DNA of 17,786 nucleotides from a bacterium. GTDB lineage: Bacteria > Ratteibacteria > UBA8468 > B48-G9 > JAFGKM01. Numbering within the stretch: position 1 is the first letter of the stretch; every line of letters begins with the position of its first letter. The translations under genes and the position numbers were made by a program. The stretch is from contig JALNXB010000039.1 of NCBI GenBank assembly GCA_023230585.1, positions 1-17,786 on the forward strand. The letters run 5' to 3'. Under the pieces are notes generated by a model. That model saw nothing but the letters and a program-made list of their open reading frames with translations, was not told where the DNA came from and made no database searches. This document shows, piece after piece, positions 1-7,385 of this stretch.

Positions 1-63
1 GCTTATAGCCGTGTCTTTCATGTTTAGTGTCATAACCTTATATTATGACCCATTTTTTCTTTA

Positions 64-103
64 GGCTCAATCTGTATTTGAAACCGAGCCCTCTTTCAGG
101 CTC
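64..103 (+). promoter_or_regulatory. Leader with three mutually complementary segments
   Basis: The segments ggctc (64-68), gagcc (86-90) and ggctc (99-103) can pair in two exclusive ways, first with second or second with third. The second hairpin has an 8-base loop and is followed by ATTTTGT. The first and third segments also sit in an imperfect direct repeat (about 60-78 and 94-113). The structure could be a weak terminator of an upstream gene or an attenuator-like leader for the gene starting at 203. The stems are only 5 bp, so this is tentative. The rest of 1-202 shows no gene; a TATAAT at 152-157 lacks a convincing -35 box. Confidence 0.25.
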
Positions 104-202
104 ATTTTGTATTATAAAAGACTTATAAGATAAAAAATAATCAATATATGATATAATAAGAGGAAAAATTAAATCATATATTTCCAAAGTGAGGGCAGGT
201 AA

Positions 203-2014
203 ATGCTTGATAAAAAAACAGAAGAAGCCTTAGAGTTTCTTAACTCAATAAAAGATTTTCTTGTTTCAAGCTTTGAACAAGAAAATATAGAAAGTGCTCT
301 TCAAGTTCTCTGTTCAGAAAATGGGTATATTTTAAATGCTGTTGTAGAAATATCGCTTACTTTGATAACCGATATATGTAATGCATTAGAAAGTTTACAA
401 GAAAACCCTATTTATTACACTCCTTTTGATGAGCATATTAAAAAAATTGAAGAGACTCTTAAAGAAATCTATAACGAAAATAGAGTTGTTTTAGATAGTC
501 TACTCATAAATAGTGTTAATCAATTAAAGCAAGAGACTATTTTAGATGAATATGAGTTAGAATCTGAACTTATGATTCCTGAAACTTCTCGTGATTATTT
601 TCATAAAGGTGCTTTCCACTTAAAACAAGATGAATATGAAGAAGCGTTGCAATGTTTCGTACAAGGTGTTGAAGATAATGACGAAGATATTTTTTTGTTC
701 AACAATGCTCTCGGTATTCTGATGTCTCTTTTACATTTAGGCAGAGAAGATGAAGCAGAAGAATGGTACGAAGAGATTTTAGATATGCTTGATGAACAAA
801 ATTGTTCTCACATAAGGTTTGATACTCATTTAAAGATAGGTCATACCTACGTTTTGCAAAAGAATTATCTTAAAGCGATTGAACAGTTCTATCTTGCTAT
901 AGAATCTTTAAAAAGAGTGTTTTTGCGTGGAGTTCTTATTAATAGTAGTTGTATTGCTGTTGATGCAGACGAAGAACTGCTTATGGATATGTTTTTTGCT
1001 CTCGATTACATTGATTATATAGTAGAAAGCATACAGACTGTGCCTAAAACACCTGAAATACAACCAATAAGACAAAAAATACGTGCTGATATTAAGTTTG
1101 TAGTTTTACGTATGGAAAAAATCTTGTTACAGGATTTAACAGAAGGTAAAGAGGCATATTCTAAAGAAATTCTCAAAAATAAGATAAAAGAATGTAAACA
1201 AGAGATAAAGAAAAACCCTGACGATATTTTTTCATATTTTAATATGGCACAAATTTATAGTTTGTTAGATATGCTTAAAGAGCAAGAGGTTTGTTATGAC
1301 GCAATCTTAAAAATTGAGCCTAATAATTTTTACGGGTTATACGGTAAAGGAGCACTACTTTCTGATTTTGGTTTTTACAAAGAAGCAGTTTTCTATTTTG
1401 ACAGGTTGATAGAGGTAAAGCCAGATTGTGAAGATGGTTGGTGGAGCAAAGGTGGGGTGCTTATAGAACTTGGAAAGAGTCTTGAAGCATTAAAATATTT
1501 TGAAGAGGCACTACGGATAGACCCTAACTGCTTTGAAGCAACCAATGGGATGGGGTGGGCTTATAAATCCCTTAACAAAACAAGAGAGGCATTAGATTGG
1601 TTTGATAAGGCATTAACTATGAACGGAGATTCCAGTGAAGTGTGGAACGTCAAAGGGAGTATACTTAGTAGTTTAGATAGAAAAGACGAGGCACTTGAAT
1701 GTTATAATAAAGCCCTCGAGATAGACCCTCAAGACGTTTTTATTTTAAATAATAAGAACGGTGTTTTAATAGAACTTGGCAGATATGAAGAAGCCGAAGA
1801 ATGTATTCAACAGATTATAAAAATAAACCCCAAGCACGCTCCTGCCTACTACAATAAAGCTTGTCTTCGGGTACTAACTAACAACAAAAAAGATGCTTTG
1901 CTTAACCTAAAAAAAGCTATAGAGTTGGATAGCAGTTTTAAGGAGTACGCAAAGAAAGATAAAGATTTTAGTAGCATAAAAGATGACAATGATTTTCAAA
2001 ACCTTCTAAGATAG
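203..2014 (+). CDS. Tetratricopeptide-repeat (TPR) protein
   Basis: This 603-residue protein has no signal peptide or membrane segment, so it is probably a cytoplasmic scaffold or adaptor. Residues 1-125 are helical and match no family I recognise. Residues about 129-240 hold degenerate TPR-like helices (for example DEYEEALQCF and NYLKAIEQFY). Residues 341-578 are seven uninterrupted 34-residue TPR units, each ending in a variant of the A-x-x-x-D/N-P consensus. The tail at 579-603 (KDKDFSSIKDDNDFQNLL) is of a kind often found closing TPR arrays. The start at 203 is supported by GAGGG at 191-195, seven bases upstream. It stands alone, followed by repeat-filled intergenic DNA. TPR arrays mediate protein-protein contacts; the partner cannot be deduced here. 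Confidence 0.9.
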   Translation: MLDKKTEEALEFLNSIKDFLVSSFEQENIESALQVLCSENGYILNAVVEISLTLITDICNALESLQENPIYYTPFDEHIKKIEETLKEIYNENRVVLDSLLINSVNQLKQETILDEYELESELMIPETSRDYFHKGAFHLKQDEYEEALQCFVQGVEDNDEDIFLFNNALGILMSLLHLGREDEAEEWYEEILDMLDEQNCSHIRFDTHLKIGHTYVLQKNYLKAIEQFYLAIESLKRVFLRGVLINSSCIAVDADEELLMDMFFALDYIDYIVESIQTVPKTPEIQPIRQKIRADIKFVVLRMEKILLQDLTEGKEAYSKEILKNKIKECKQEIKKNPDDIFSYFNMAQIYSLLDMLKEQEVCYDAILKIEPNNFYGLYGKGALLSDFGFYKEAVFYFDRLIEVKPDCEDGWWSKGGVLIELGKSLEALKYFEEALRIDPNCFEATNGMGWAYKSLNKTREALDWFDKALTMNGDSSEVWNVKGSILSSLDRKDEALECYNKALEIDPQDVFILNNKNGVLIELGRYEEAEECIQQIIKINPKHAPAYYNKACLRVLTNNKKDALLNLKKAIELDSSFKEYAKKDKDFSSIKDDNDFQNLLR

Positions 2015-2092
2015 TGAAGCCCTCAAACTTCGGGATAAACTCGCTCTTAGGCGGAAAAGGAAATGGGGGGAAAAGACAAAGGCAAAGACACA

Positions 2093-2140
2093 AAAGCCCC
2101 CCTCACCTTGCATCCTCTCCCTTAAAGGGAGAGGCAAATA
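2093..2140 (+). repeat. Dispersed repeat with CTCTCCC/GGGAGAG hairpin, copy 1
   Basis: This is a C-rich stretch (cccccctcaccttg) followed by a palindrome, CCTCTCCC-TTAAA-GGGAGAGG at 2114-2134. The reverse complement of 15103-15150 has the same order (cccccctcat, ccttgatcct, then tctccctcaaggga), so this is one intergenic repeat family present twice in opposite orientation. No T-run follows the hairpin, so it is not a standard terminator. Confidence 0.7.
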
Positions 2141-2154
2141 AGGAAAGATTGTCA

Positions 2155-2327
2155 TTGCGAGTGATGAAGGTTGTACTTAGGAGTATTTAGCGGAGGTCCG
2201 ACCTTCGTTTTACTCAAGTGTAGTGAAAAGTCTCCCCCTATATGTCATTCCGGACTTGATCCGGAATCTCGTTTTTTACTACTACTGTTAAGTGGATTAA
2301 GTTAGAGATCCTGAAACAAGTTCAGGA
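2155..2327 (+). repeat. Long dispersed repeat, left copy (inverted relative to 17607-17786)
   Basis: Positions 2155-2277 match the reverse complement of 17664-17786 at 121 of 123 bases; the mismatches fall in ttgtacttag versus ctgtacttcg. A second block, 2294-2327, matches the reverse complement of 17607-17640 at 33 of 34 bases. The middle segments differ in sequence and length (16 versus 23 bases). The unit contains three palindromes: GGAGGTC-c-GACCTTC near 2193, ATTCCGG-acttgat-CCGGAAT at 2247-2267, and ATCCTGAA-acaag-TTCAGGAT at 2308-2328. There is no ORF of substance and no transposase. The rest of 2015-2442 holds no gene. The organisation is that of a nonautonomous or palindromic interspersed element. 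Confidence 0.85.
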
Positions 2328-2442
2328 TAACAAAGTGGGCTGGGATAAAGATTACTCTCTTAGATTTCTCCCTCAATGTCCTTATTGACACATAGTTTAC
2401 ACTTTATTCTTGGGAAAATGTTTAGTTATTATAATTAAAATA

Positions 2443-2471
2443 TTGCAAAATAGATCGAAATTCGTTATAAT
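2443..2471 (+). promoter_or_regulatory. Sigma70-type promoter of the HEPN/MNT cassette
   Basis: TTGCAA (2443-2448) and TATAAT (2466-2471) are separated by exactly 17 bases. This gives a transcription start near 2478, just ahead of a CAGGAG ribosome site at 2481-2486 and the ATG at 2496. The cassette therefore has its own promoter and does not depend on the TPR gene. Confidence 0.75.
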
Positions 2472-2495
2472 AATGAAAAACAGGAGAATAGAAAA

Positions 2496-2857
2496 ATGGG
2501 AAATCTTGATAAGCATATTGCCTTAGCAAAAGAAAAACTTGATGCAACGATTGATGCCTATGAAAAAGAAATGTACACAGTGGTTGGCGACCTTGCAACA
2601 AAGGTTGTTGAACAGCTTGTTGAAGCAGTTGCGCTAAAAGCAATGAACATTTCGGCGACCATATGTCAAGACATGAGTATTCGCAGAGGAACTTTCCTGA
2701 AGAGGTTAATAAGGCTATGAGAAAAATATGGTTTGCGTATGGAGATTTAGGATATGACGGCATAAACGGGAAAAGAGCTAAAACCGTTATGACTAATCTG
2801 GAAACAATAATTGAGTTTTTTGAAAAGAAGCTTGCCACAAAACTTAAAGAAAAATGA
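2496..2857 (+). pseudogene. HEPN-like helical protein, split by a -1 frameshift
   Basis: Two overlapping reading frames together make one protein of about 120 residues. The first (2496-2720) starts MGNLDKHIALAKEKLDATID and is sensible up to EAVALKA near 2642. After that the coding character moves to the -1 frame, giving NEHFGDHMSRHEY and ending EFFEKKLATKLKEK at 2857. That second frame is also readable from the ATG at 2663. The join looks like loss of one A in or next to the A-run at 2636-2643. Alternatively, AAAAG at 2636-2640 could permit programmed -1 slippage. The all-helical pattern and the partner gene suggest a HEPN-type protein, but I see no canonical R-x(4-6)-H RNase motif. The stop overlaps the nucleotidyltransferase start as ATGA, indicating translational coupling. 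CAGGAG at 2481-2486 supports the start. The frameshift is seen; the family call is inferred. Confidence 0.6.
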
Positions 2858-3432
2858 AAAGCATAATAAGAAAAAAAATAGTCAATGAGCTTTCGAAGAT
2901 TGAGAAGGTAAAAGCAGTGATTTTATATGGCAGTTTTGCAAGAGGAGAAGCTACTTCAAGATCTGATATAGATATATTTATTATTGCTGATGAAAAAGCA
3001 AAGGAAGAAATAGAAGAACGAATCATTTTGCTTGAGACCTCAGCAGGGAGGAGTATACAACCGACAATAAGAACAGAAAAAGAGTTGAAAATAACAGATA
3101 CCGGCTTATTACAGAACATATTCTATGAGGGAATACTGCTTTATATGAAGGAACCGATTAAATTGTCAGCAGTACTGCTTTTGAAACAAAAGCCCTATAT
3201 TATTTATACTTTTCAATTGGATAATCTTACCCAGAAAGACAAAACAAAGTTCAACAGACAACTATATGAACAAAAAAGAGGAAAATATCAATACAAAGGA
3301 CTACTCAAAACGGTTGGAGGAGAAAAACTGTCTGGTGGATGTATAATCGTACCATATTCCCAAAAAGCACGGATAGATAGACTTTTTAAAACGTCTGGAG
3401 TTACCTTTCAGTCACTGAATGTCTGGAAATAA
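2854..3432 (+). CDS. Minimal nucleotidyltransferase (MNT) with a C-terminal extension
   Basis: This is a 192-residue cytoplasmic protein. Residues 20-43 carry the polymerase-beta-type nucleotidyltransferase signature: GSFARGE at 26-32, followed by S-D-I-D with metal-binding Asp38 and Asp40. The strand expected to carry a third carboxylate reads SIQPTIRTEKEL (67-78) and has no obvious Asp. Residues about 105-192 exceed a minimal MNT and form a basic domain with a conserved-looking core (KFNRQLYEQKRGKYQYKGLL, then GGEKLSGGCIIVP) that I cannot assign. MNT proteins paired with HEPN partners form toxin-antitoxin modules in which the MNT modifies the HEPN protein with nucleotides. Here the partner upstream overlaps by four bases (ATGA) but is frameshifted. 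The gene ends three bases before the converging tRNA-Leu gene. Confidence 0.75.
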   Translation: MKSIIRKKIVNELSKIEKVKAVILYGSFARGEATSRSDIDIFIIADEKAKEEIEERIILLETSAGRSIQPTIRTEKELKITDTGLLQNIFYEGILLYMKEPIKLSAVLLLKQKPYIIYTFQLDNLTQKDKTKFNRQLYEQKRGKYQYKGLLKTVGGEKLSGGCIIVPYSQKARIDRLFKTSGVTFQSLNVWK

Positions 3433-3435
3433 AAA

Positions 3436-3520
3436 TGCCGAGGGAGGGAGTCGAACCCTCACAGAAATCACTTTCCGACGGATTTTAAGTCCGTTGCGTC
3501 TGCCATTCCGCCACCCCGGC
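3436..3520 (-). tRNA. tRNA-Leu (anticodon UAA)
   Basis: The reverse complement folds as a complete 85-base class II tRNA. The acceptor stem is GCCGGGG paired with CCCTCGGC (one G-U pair), with discriminator A. The D arm begins GGCGGAATGGCAGACGC. The anticodon arm is ACGGA-CTTAAAA-TCCGT, with anticodon TAA at 3485-3487. The variable arm is long (GAAA-gtga-TTTC) and the T arm is GAGGG-TTCGACT-CCCTC. The long variable arm and the anticodon agree on leucine, reading UUA/UUG codons. CCA is not encoded and must be added after transcription. The 3' flank on this strand is TTTTTATTT, which could end transcription. Confidence 0.97.
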
Positions 3521-3539
3521 AATTTTTGAAGTAATATAT

Positions 3540-3568
3540 ATTATAATACTTTAAGATACTTTTTTCAA
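3540..3568 (-). promoter_or_regulatory. Promoter of tRNA-Leu
   Basis: On the minus strand TTGAAA (3563-3568) and TATAAT (3540-3545) are separated by 17 bases. This places the transcription start near 3533, about 13 bases before the mature tRNA. The tRNA is therefore transcribed separately from the ceramidase-like gene upstream of it. Confidence 0.7.
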
Positions 3569-3637
3569 GACCGATTAAATTATTTTTAAAAGAAGCAAAA
3601 ATTAGAAACAGTTTTCAAACAAAATAAGTGTAAAAAA

Positions 3638-5101
3638 CTATTTGAACATATCGTTTATTGTTGAAACTGTCCATTCTACCAATTTATCTCCGCCTTCTGG
3701 TCCAATATCTGTGCTTGCAGGTACTGAACCATACCCACCACCTGCAATTGACCTTTTACTTGGTAGATATACACCTTTACACCCAGCTTTCTGTATTAAG
3801 AATGTTTGAACTGCTTTACTTAACTCCTGAATACGAATACCGTAGTCAAGGTAGAGTTCAAAAGGGTTGGTAGCAAAAGCTGTTTCACCAATACGTATAG
3901 CGTGAACTTGTATGGGCATATCTGTAGAATCTTTCTGTTCTTCAAACCTTGTTTTGACCCTTTCACCTCGTTGGGTCAATCTATATGCTGAACTTATTTT
4001 GGTGTACCATCTTGGTTGTTTTTGTATTTCAGGGTTATTTTTAATCTCTGCTAAAAGTCGTTGATATTCTTCTTTCTTTTTGTCTGATTCTTCAAGAGCA
4101 GCCTTTACATCCTCTTCTGATATAAGCCTTCGAGGTAAATTGATGGTTTCTTGTTTGTGAAAAAACTCAGGTTCCCAGTCAATCTCTTTTTCTGCGTAAG
4201 GGATTATATTATCCACTGCGTTTGCTATTTTTTCAGCTATTTCTGCACGTGGCGGGTTCTGTTCTAAGGCTCTACCTTTAAGTCTCCACATTCGTTCTTC
4301 AGCTCTTTTTCCAATTAAAAGGTGAGGTGATTGGTCGCCGCCAGGAGCACATTGCGAAAGTATATATACATTTTCGCCGAACCGTTTTCTTAGTTCTTGG
4401 CGAGTTTCGTGCCAAAAGTCTGCAGAAATCATAAATAACGTTTCGGAAACCTGCGAAGGGCAGTTAACATTGACTATGATACCTGTAAGGGTTTTATTGG
4501 CATTGTAGGTCATCATAGCAAACAAAGAATGGTCTTCATAACCCTCAACATGGCTAAACTCTTCTGTATTGGATTTCCCATACATTTTACTAGTACCATC
4601 TTTGTAAGATAACCTGCGATTTCGTCCAACAACTGCGTGGTCCATACCGTAAGCAATTCCAGATATTTCTCGTTTTTCCCACGCTTCCACAACTGCATTT
4701 GCTATTCTTTCTGAAGCAAATTCAACATATTTGGTTGGATGCATAACATCGAATATATCAGAAAACTCTTCCAGACCGTAAGATATTGCACTGGAAGTTG
4801 GTGCTGTATGGGTGTGGGTAGCGCTCATAAATATATAGTTAGGGTCAAGTGTAGGGATACGTGATTTTACTAATGTTCTAACCGCATCTCTTAACTCTTC
4901 GCTAACTGTTACCAAGTCACAACTTATCATTATAGCGTAATTGTTTGAGTTCTTGTTGTCTGACTCGATAGCAAGAACAGTTGCGGTAATAGGGTCCATA
5001 ATTCCTTCCGATACTCTTGCGTGGAACTGTCCAGCAATAAAAACTTTTTCGTCTGGGGTAATGTTAGCTTGTGACCAACCAATCTTTATTTTGCCTTTCA
5101 T
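3638..5101 (-). CDS. Neutral/alkaline ceramidase-like hydrolase
   Basis: This 487-residue protein resembles the N-terminal catalytic domain of neutral ceramidases, zinc amidases that release fatty acid from ceramide. The opening GWSQANITPDEKVFIAGQFHAR is typical of the family. Visible counterparts of active-site elements are HTHTAP (96-101), His231 in ADFWHE, and GGDQSP (254-259, nucleophile-position Ser258; the usual form is N-x-G-D-V-S-P-N). Glu415 in NPFELYLDYG and Tyr457 in GGGYGS are further candidate zinc or active-site residues. It is shorter than classical secreted ceramidases (about 650 or more residues), lacks their C-terminal Ig-like domain and has no signal peptide. The substrate may therefore not be ceramide. 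AGGAG (complement of 5110-5114) supports the start. It lies 145 bases downstream of the oxidoreductase gene on the same strand. Confidence 0.8.
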   Translation of the reverse strand: MKGKIKIGWSQANITPDEKVFIAGQFHARVSEGIMDPITATVLAIESDNKNSNNYAIMISCDLVTVSEELRDAVRTLVKSRIPTLDPNYIFMSATHTHTAPTSSAISYGLEEFSDIFDVMHPTKYVEFASERIANAVVEAWEKREISGIAYGMDHAVVGRNRRLSYKDGTSKMYGKSNTEEFSHVEGYEDHSLFAMMTYNANKTLTGIIVNVNCPSQVSETLFMISADFWHETRQELRKRFGENVYILSQCAPGGDQSPHLLIGKRAEERMWRLKGRALEQNPPRAEIAEKIANAVDNIIPYAEKEIDWEPEFFHKQETINLPRRLISEEDVKAALEESDKKKEEYQRLLAEIKNNPEIQKQPRWYTKISSAYRLTQRGERVKTRFEEQKDSTDMPIQVHAIRIGETAFATNPFELYLDYGIRIQELSKAVQTFLIQKAGCKGVYLPSKRSIAGGGYGSVPASTDIGPEGGDKLVEWTVSTINDMFK

Positions 5102-5161
5102 TTTTTAATCTCCTATGGTTAAAGATATATTGTTGTTATGAAATTTTATAATATGATTAAG

Positions 5162-5183
5162 TATAAGAATACCTCTTCTTATA
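5162..5183. promoter_or_regulatory. Perfect 8-bp inverted repeat upstream of the ceramidase-like gene
   Basis: TATAAGAA (5162-5169) and TTCTTATA (5176-5183) are perfect inverted arms around a 6-base spacer. The element lies in the 145-base gap between the oxidoreductase stop and the ceramidase-like start. It could be an operator or a hairpin in the mRNA. The AT-rich arms make chance occurrence possible. Confidence 0.3.
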
Positions 5184-5246
5184 ATTTAAGTAGTAGGGTA
5201 AAAAAACTTCAAAAAGATTTATTAACCAGTTTGTTTTTAGTTACAA

Positions 5247-6317
5247 CTATCCGAGCAATGGAACATCAAGCCATTCTCCACCTTTCATTGCAGACTGGTG
5301 CGCTATTAATCCGGGTATAGTCCATTCAGTTGCTTTTATCACATCAATAGGTGGGGTAGTGTTGTTGTTTAAGGCGTTAATGAAATCTCTTATCATAAAA
5401 TATTCAGACGTGCCGTGGCCTCCTTTTTTTGCTTCTTCAGGTGCGTTTGGGTCAACAACTTCGCTGGTAATAATTTTCCCGTTGGGCGGTGTTTCGCCGT
5501 TGACGTAAAGAAAACCTTCTCCTTGTGGGCGTTTGTTTTCAAGGTGTCCCTCTGTGCCATATAGGGAGTACCATACAAAATGTGGTGAGGCGGGTACTTG
5601 GCTACGTAAAATTTTAACTACTGCTCCTTTTTCTGTTTTGAAAAGTCCAACTTCAAAATCAAGGAAACCTGGATGGTCTTTATATTGTGGGAAAGCCTTG
5701 AAGCCACTTGTTAAACCGCAACCTTTTACAACCCTGTCGTTCATAAGCATAAGTATTGGTCCGAGAGTGTGGGCACAGTACCAAATTGGAGGACGTTGAT
5801 GTCTCCAAAAAAAGTTACCGCTATTTTTATCTACAAGAAGGTCGACTATTTGATGTATATATTCGCCTTCTGCGTAAACAATCTCTCCAAGTTTTTCTGA
5901 ATCAACAATTTTTTTCCATTCCCTTACATAATGAAAGTAACAATAGTTTTCTCCCATCATATATATTTTGCCACTCCGTTTGACAGCGTCAACAACTTGC
6001 TGACATTCTTCTACTGTATAAGCAACAGTCTGCTCACAGAGAATATGTTTTCCTGCCTCAAGAGATTTAACTGTCTGTTCTGTATGGAGAGGGATAGGTG
6101 TAGAAATCATTACAACATCTATATCTGCATTGACAAAATCATCAAAATTGGTGAACCGTGCTTTATCAGGTATTTTGAACGCATCCCCTACAACTTGAAG
6201 TTTTTCTTCATCAATATCGCAAATAGCAGTCAGGGATACCTCAGGATGTGCATCAAATACGTTAACAAAACCTTTACCTCTCGATAAACCAACTATCCCA
6301 ACTTTCCATTTCTTCAT
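5247..6317 (-). CDS. Gfo/Idh/MocA-family oxidoreductase
   Basis: This is a 356-residue NAD(P)-dependent dehydrogenase-like protein, presumably cytoplasmic and acting on a sugar, inositol or glycoside intermediate. The N-terminal Rossmann domain (about 1-120) starts KVGIVGLSRGKGF, with acidic Asp34 at the end of strand 2 (AICDIDEEKL). The usual E-K-P motif reads CEQTVA (94-99), so the catalytic Lys position is Gln. The C-terminal alpha/beta domain follows, with CAHTLGPIL (181-189) in the place of the family's conserved histidine motif. The Lys-to-Gln change could mean altered chemistry, but such variants are common in this large family. AGGAG (complement of 6323-6327) lies five bases before the ATG. 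The gap to the upstream secreted-protein gene is 51 bases, so cotranscription is likely. Confidence 0.85.
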   Translation of the reverse strand: MKKWKVGIVGLSRGKGFVNVFDAHPEVSLTAICDIDEEKLQVVGDAFKIPDKARFTNFDDFVNADIDVVMISTPIPLHTEQTVKSLEAGKHILCEQTVAYTVEECQQVVDAVKRSGKIYMMGENYCYFHYVREWKKIVDSEKLGEIVYAEGEYIHQIVDLLVDKNSGNFFWRHQRPPIWYCAHTLGPILMLMNDRVVKGCGLTSGFKAFPQYKDHPGFLDFEVGLFKTEKGAVVKILRSQVPASPHFVWYSLYGTEGHLENKRPQGEGFLYVNGETPPNGKIITSEVVDPNAPEEAKKGGHGTSEYFMIRDFINALNNNTTPPIDVIKATEWTIPGLIAHQSAMKGGEWLDVPLLG

Positions 6318-6368
6318 TTTGTCTCCTAATAATTATTATATTTATACGTTTTGTAATTTGAAGATACT

Positions 6369-7004
6369 TTACTCAGTGGAATCTTTCTTTTCAGCTTTTT
6401 TATGAATTAGTTTGAAATTGTCTATATATACTCCATTTAAATTTGTAAATGCTGGTATAACCCTTTCAAGTTTTTTATCTCTTACCTTTAAAGGTATTTT
6501 TATCGTAGCAGAATATTGTTTCCATTCAGTTTCGGGCTGTGAGCGAAAATTGAGAGCACCTATGTTTCGGATTTTCCCTTCTTCATCTTTTCCATAGCAG
6601 TAAAAATAGAATATGGTAGTAGATTTTTCAGGGGCTTTTGCATAAAAACTTATTTCCATTTCATCACCTTCACTAACATCAATCGCCGATTTTGCCATAA
6701 GGTGGCCTTTTAGGTACACACAGTTTTTACCGCTTTGAGCTTGTGAACTGTCTGATATGAGTCGAAATTCACCGTTTTTTGCGGAAGAAGTAGGGTTTAG
6801 AGTCCATTTGCTAGGTAGAATTAAAGGCGATTCTGTCTTAAAATCTATGGCAGCTAATCTTTTATGAAGAATATTGTTTTCAGGGACTGTTTCTACGTTT
6901 TCGAAATCCCCGTTTAATTCTAAAGGCTCTGCACTATAAAGAACAACAGACAACATAAGTACTGCTAAAATGCTTGCAACTATTGACAACATTTTTCTTT
7001 TCAT
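6369..7004 (-). CDS. Small secreted carbohydrate-binding-like protein (paralogue A)
   Basis: This 211-residue protein has a signal peptide (residues 1 to about 25, MKRK followed by a hydrophobic core, ending near LYSA). The mature part is a single beta-rich domain that starts ELNGDFE and closes GVYIDNFKL. Both are hallmarks of CBM_4_9 or galactose-binding-type jelly-roll domains, where the closing I-D-N strand packs against the first strand. I see no catalytic motif. It is clearly homologous, at roughly half of positions by eye, to the protein at 7897-8526, sharing SPLILP-x-KWTLN, Y-L-K-G-H and A-F-T-N. AGGAGG (complement of 7012-7017) supports the start. It lies 17 bases after the DUF486 gene, so it is probably the distal part of that operon. 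Binding of a polysaccharide is inferred only from fold. Confidence 0.75.
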   Translation of the reverse strand: MKRKMLSIVASILAVLMLSVVLYSAEPLELNGDFENVETVPENNILHKRLAAIDFKTESPLILPSKWTLNPTSSAKNGEFRLISDSSQAQSGKNCVYLKGHLMAKSAIDVSEGDEMEISFYAKAPEKSTTIFYFYCYGKDEEGKIRNIGALNFRSQPETEWKQYSATIKIPLKVRDKKLERVIPAFTNLNGVYIDNFKLIHKKAEKKDSTE

Positions 7005-7021
7005 AATTGTTCCTCCTTTTG

Positions 7022-7375
7022 TTATTTAATCAATACACTTTTGAAAACACATAATACAGCTAAAAGAATAAAAATTGAAGCCCACAAATATTCCTGTTTT
7101 AAACCCTCTTTCATATAAAATATTGAGAAAGGTATAAAGACAGATAAGGTGATAACTTCTTGCAGTATTTTTAGTTGTCCTAAACTCATAACCTTATACC
7201 CTATACGGTTAGCTGGCACTTGTATAAGATATTCAAAAAGAGCTATGCCCCAACTAACAAAAGCTGCAATAAACCACGGCTTACTTTTAAAATCCTTTAA
7301 ATGTCCATACCAAGCAAAAGTCATAAATATATTACTTAGTATTAACATTCCCGCTGTTAAGAAAAACTTATGCAT
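7022..7375 (-). CDS. DUF486 (DMT-like) small membrane protein
   Basis: This 117-residue integral membrane protein has four predicted helices (about 4-24, 34-52, 68-88 and 96-115) and the DUF486 signature FEYLIQVPANRIGY. It is distantly related to drug/metabolite transporters, and its substrate is unknown. I chose the ATG at 7375 over the in-frame TTG at 7453. The longer version would add 26 hydrophilic residues overlapping the deaminase gene, and DUF486 proteins are about 115 residues. No clear Shine-Dalgarno is present. The gene starts 10 bases after the guanine deaminase stop, so translation is probably coupled. A role in purine or nitrogen uptake alongside the deaminase is speculative. Confidence 0.85.
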   Translation of the reverse strand: MHKFFLTAGMLILSNIFMTFAWYGHLKDFKSKPWFIAAFVSWGIALFEYLIQVPANRIGYKVMSLGQLKILQEVITLSVFIPFSIFYMKEGLKQEYLWASIFILLAVLCVFKSVLIK

Positions 7376-7385
7376 AATTAATGGT

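Noticed and set aside
2114..2134. CCTCTCCC/GGGAGAGG hairpin as terminator of the TPR gene
   Set aside because: No T-run follows, and the hairpin recurs in inverted orientation at 15103-15150 as part of a dispersed repeat.
2422..2838. 138-codon minus-strand open frame
   Set aside because: It is antisense to the HEPN-like gene, whose two frames carry the coding signal, promoter and ribosome site.
2855..3520. tRNA-Leu 3' end as an integration (att) site for the HEPN/MNT cassette
   Set aside because: The cassette stops three bases from the tRNA 3' end, but I found no second copy of that end nearby and no integrase gene.
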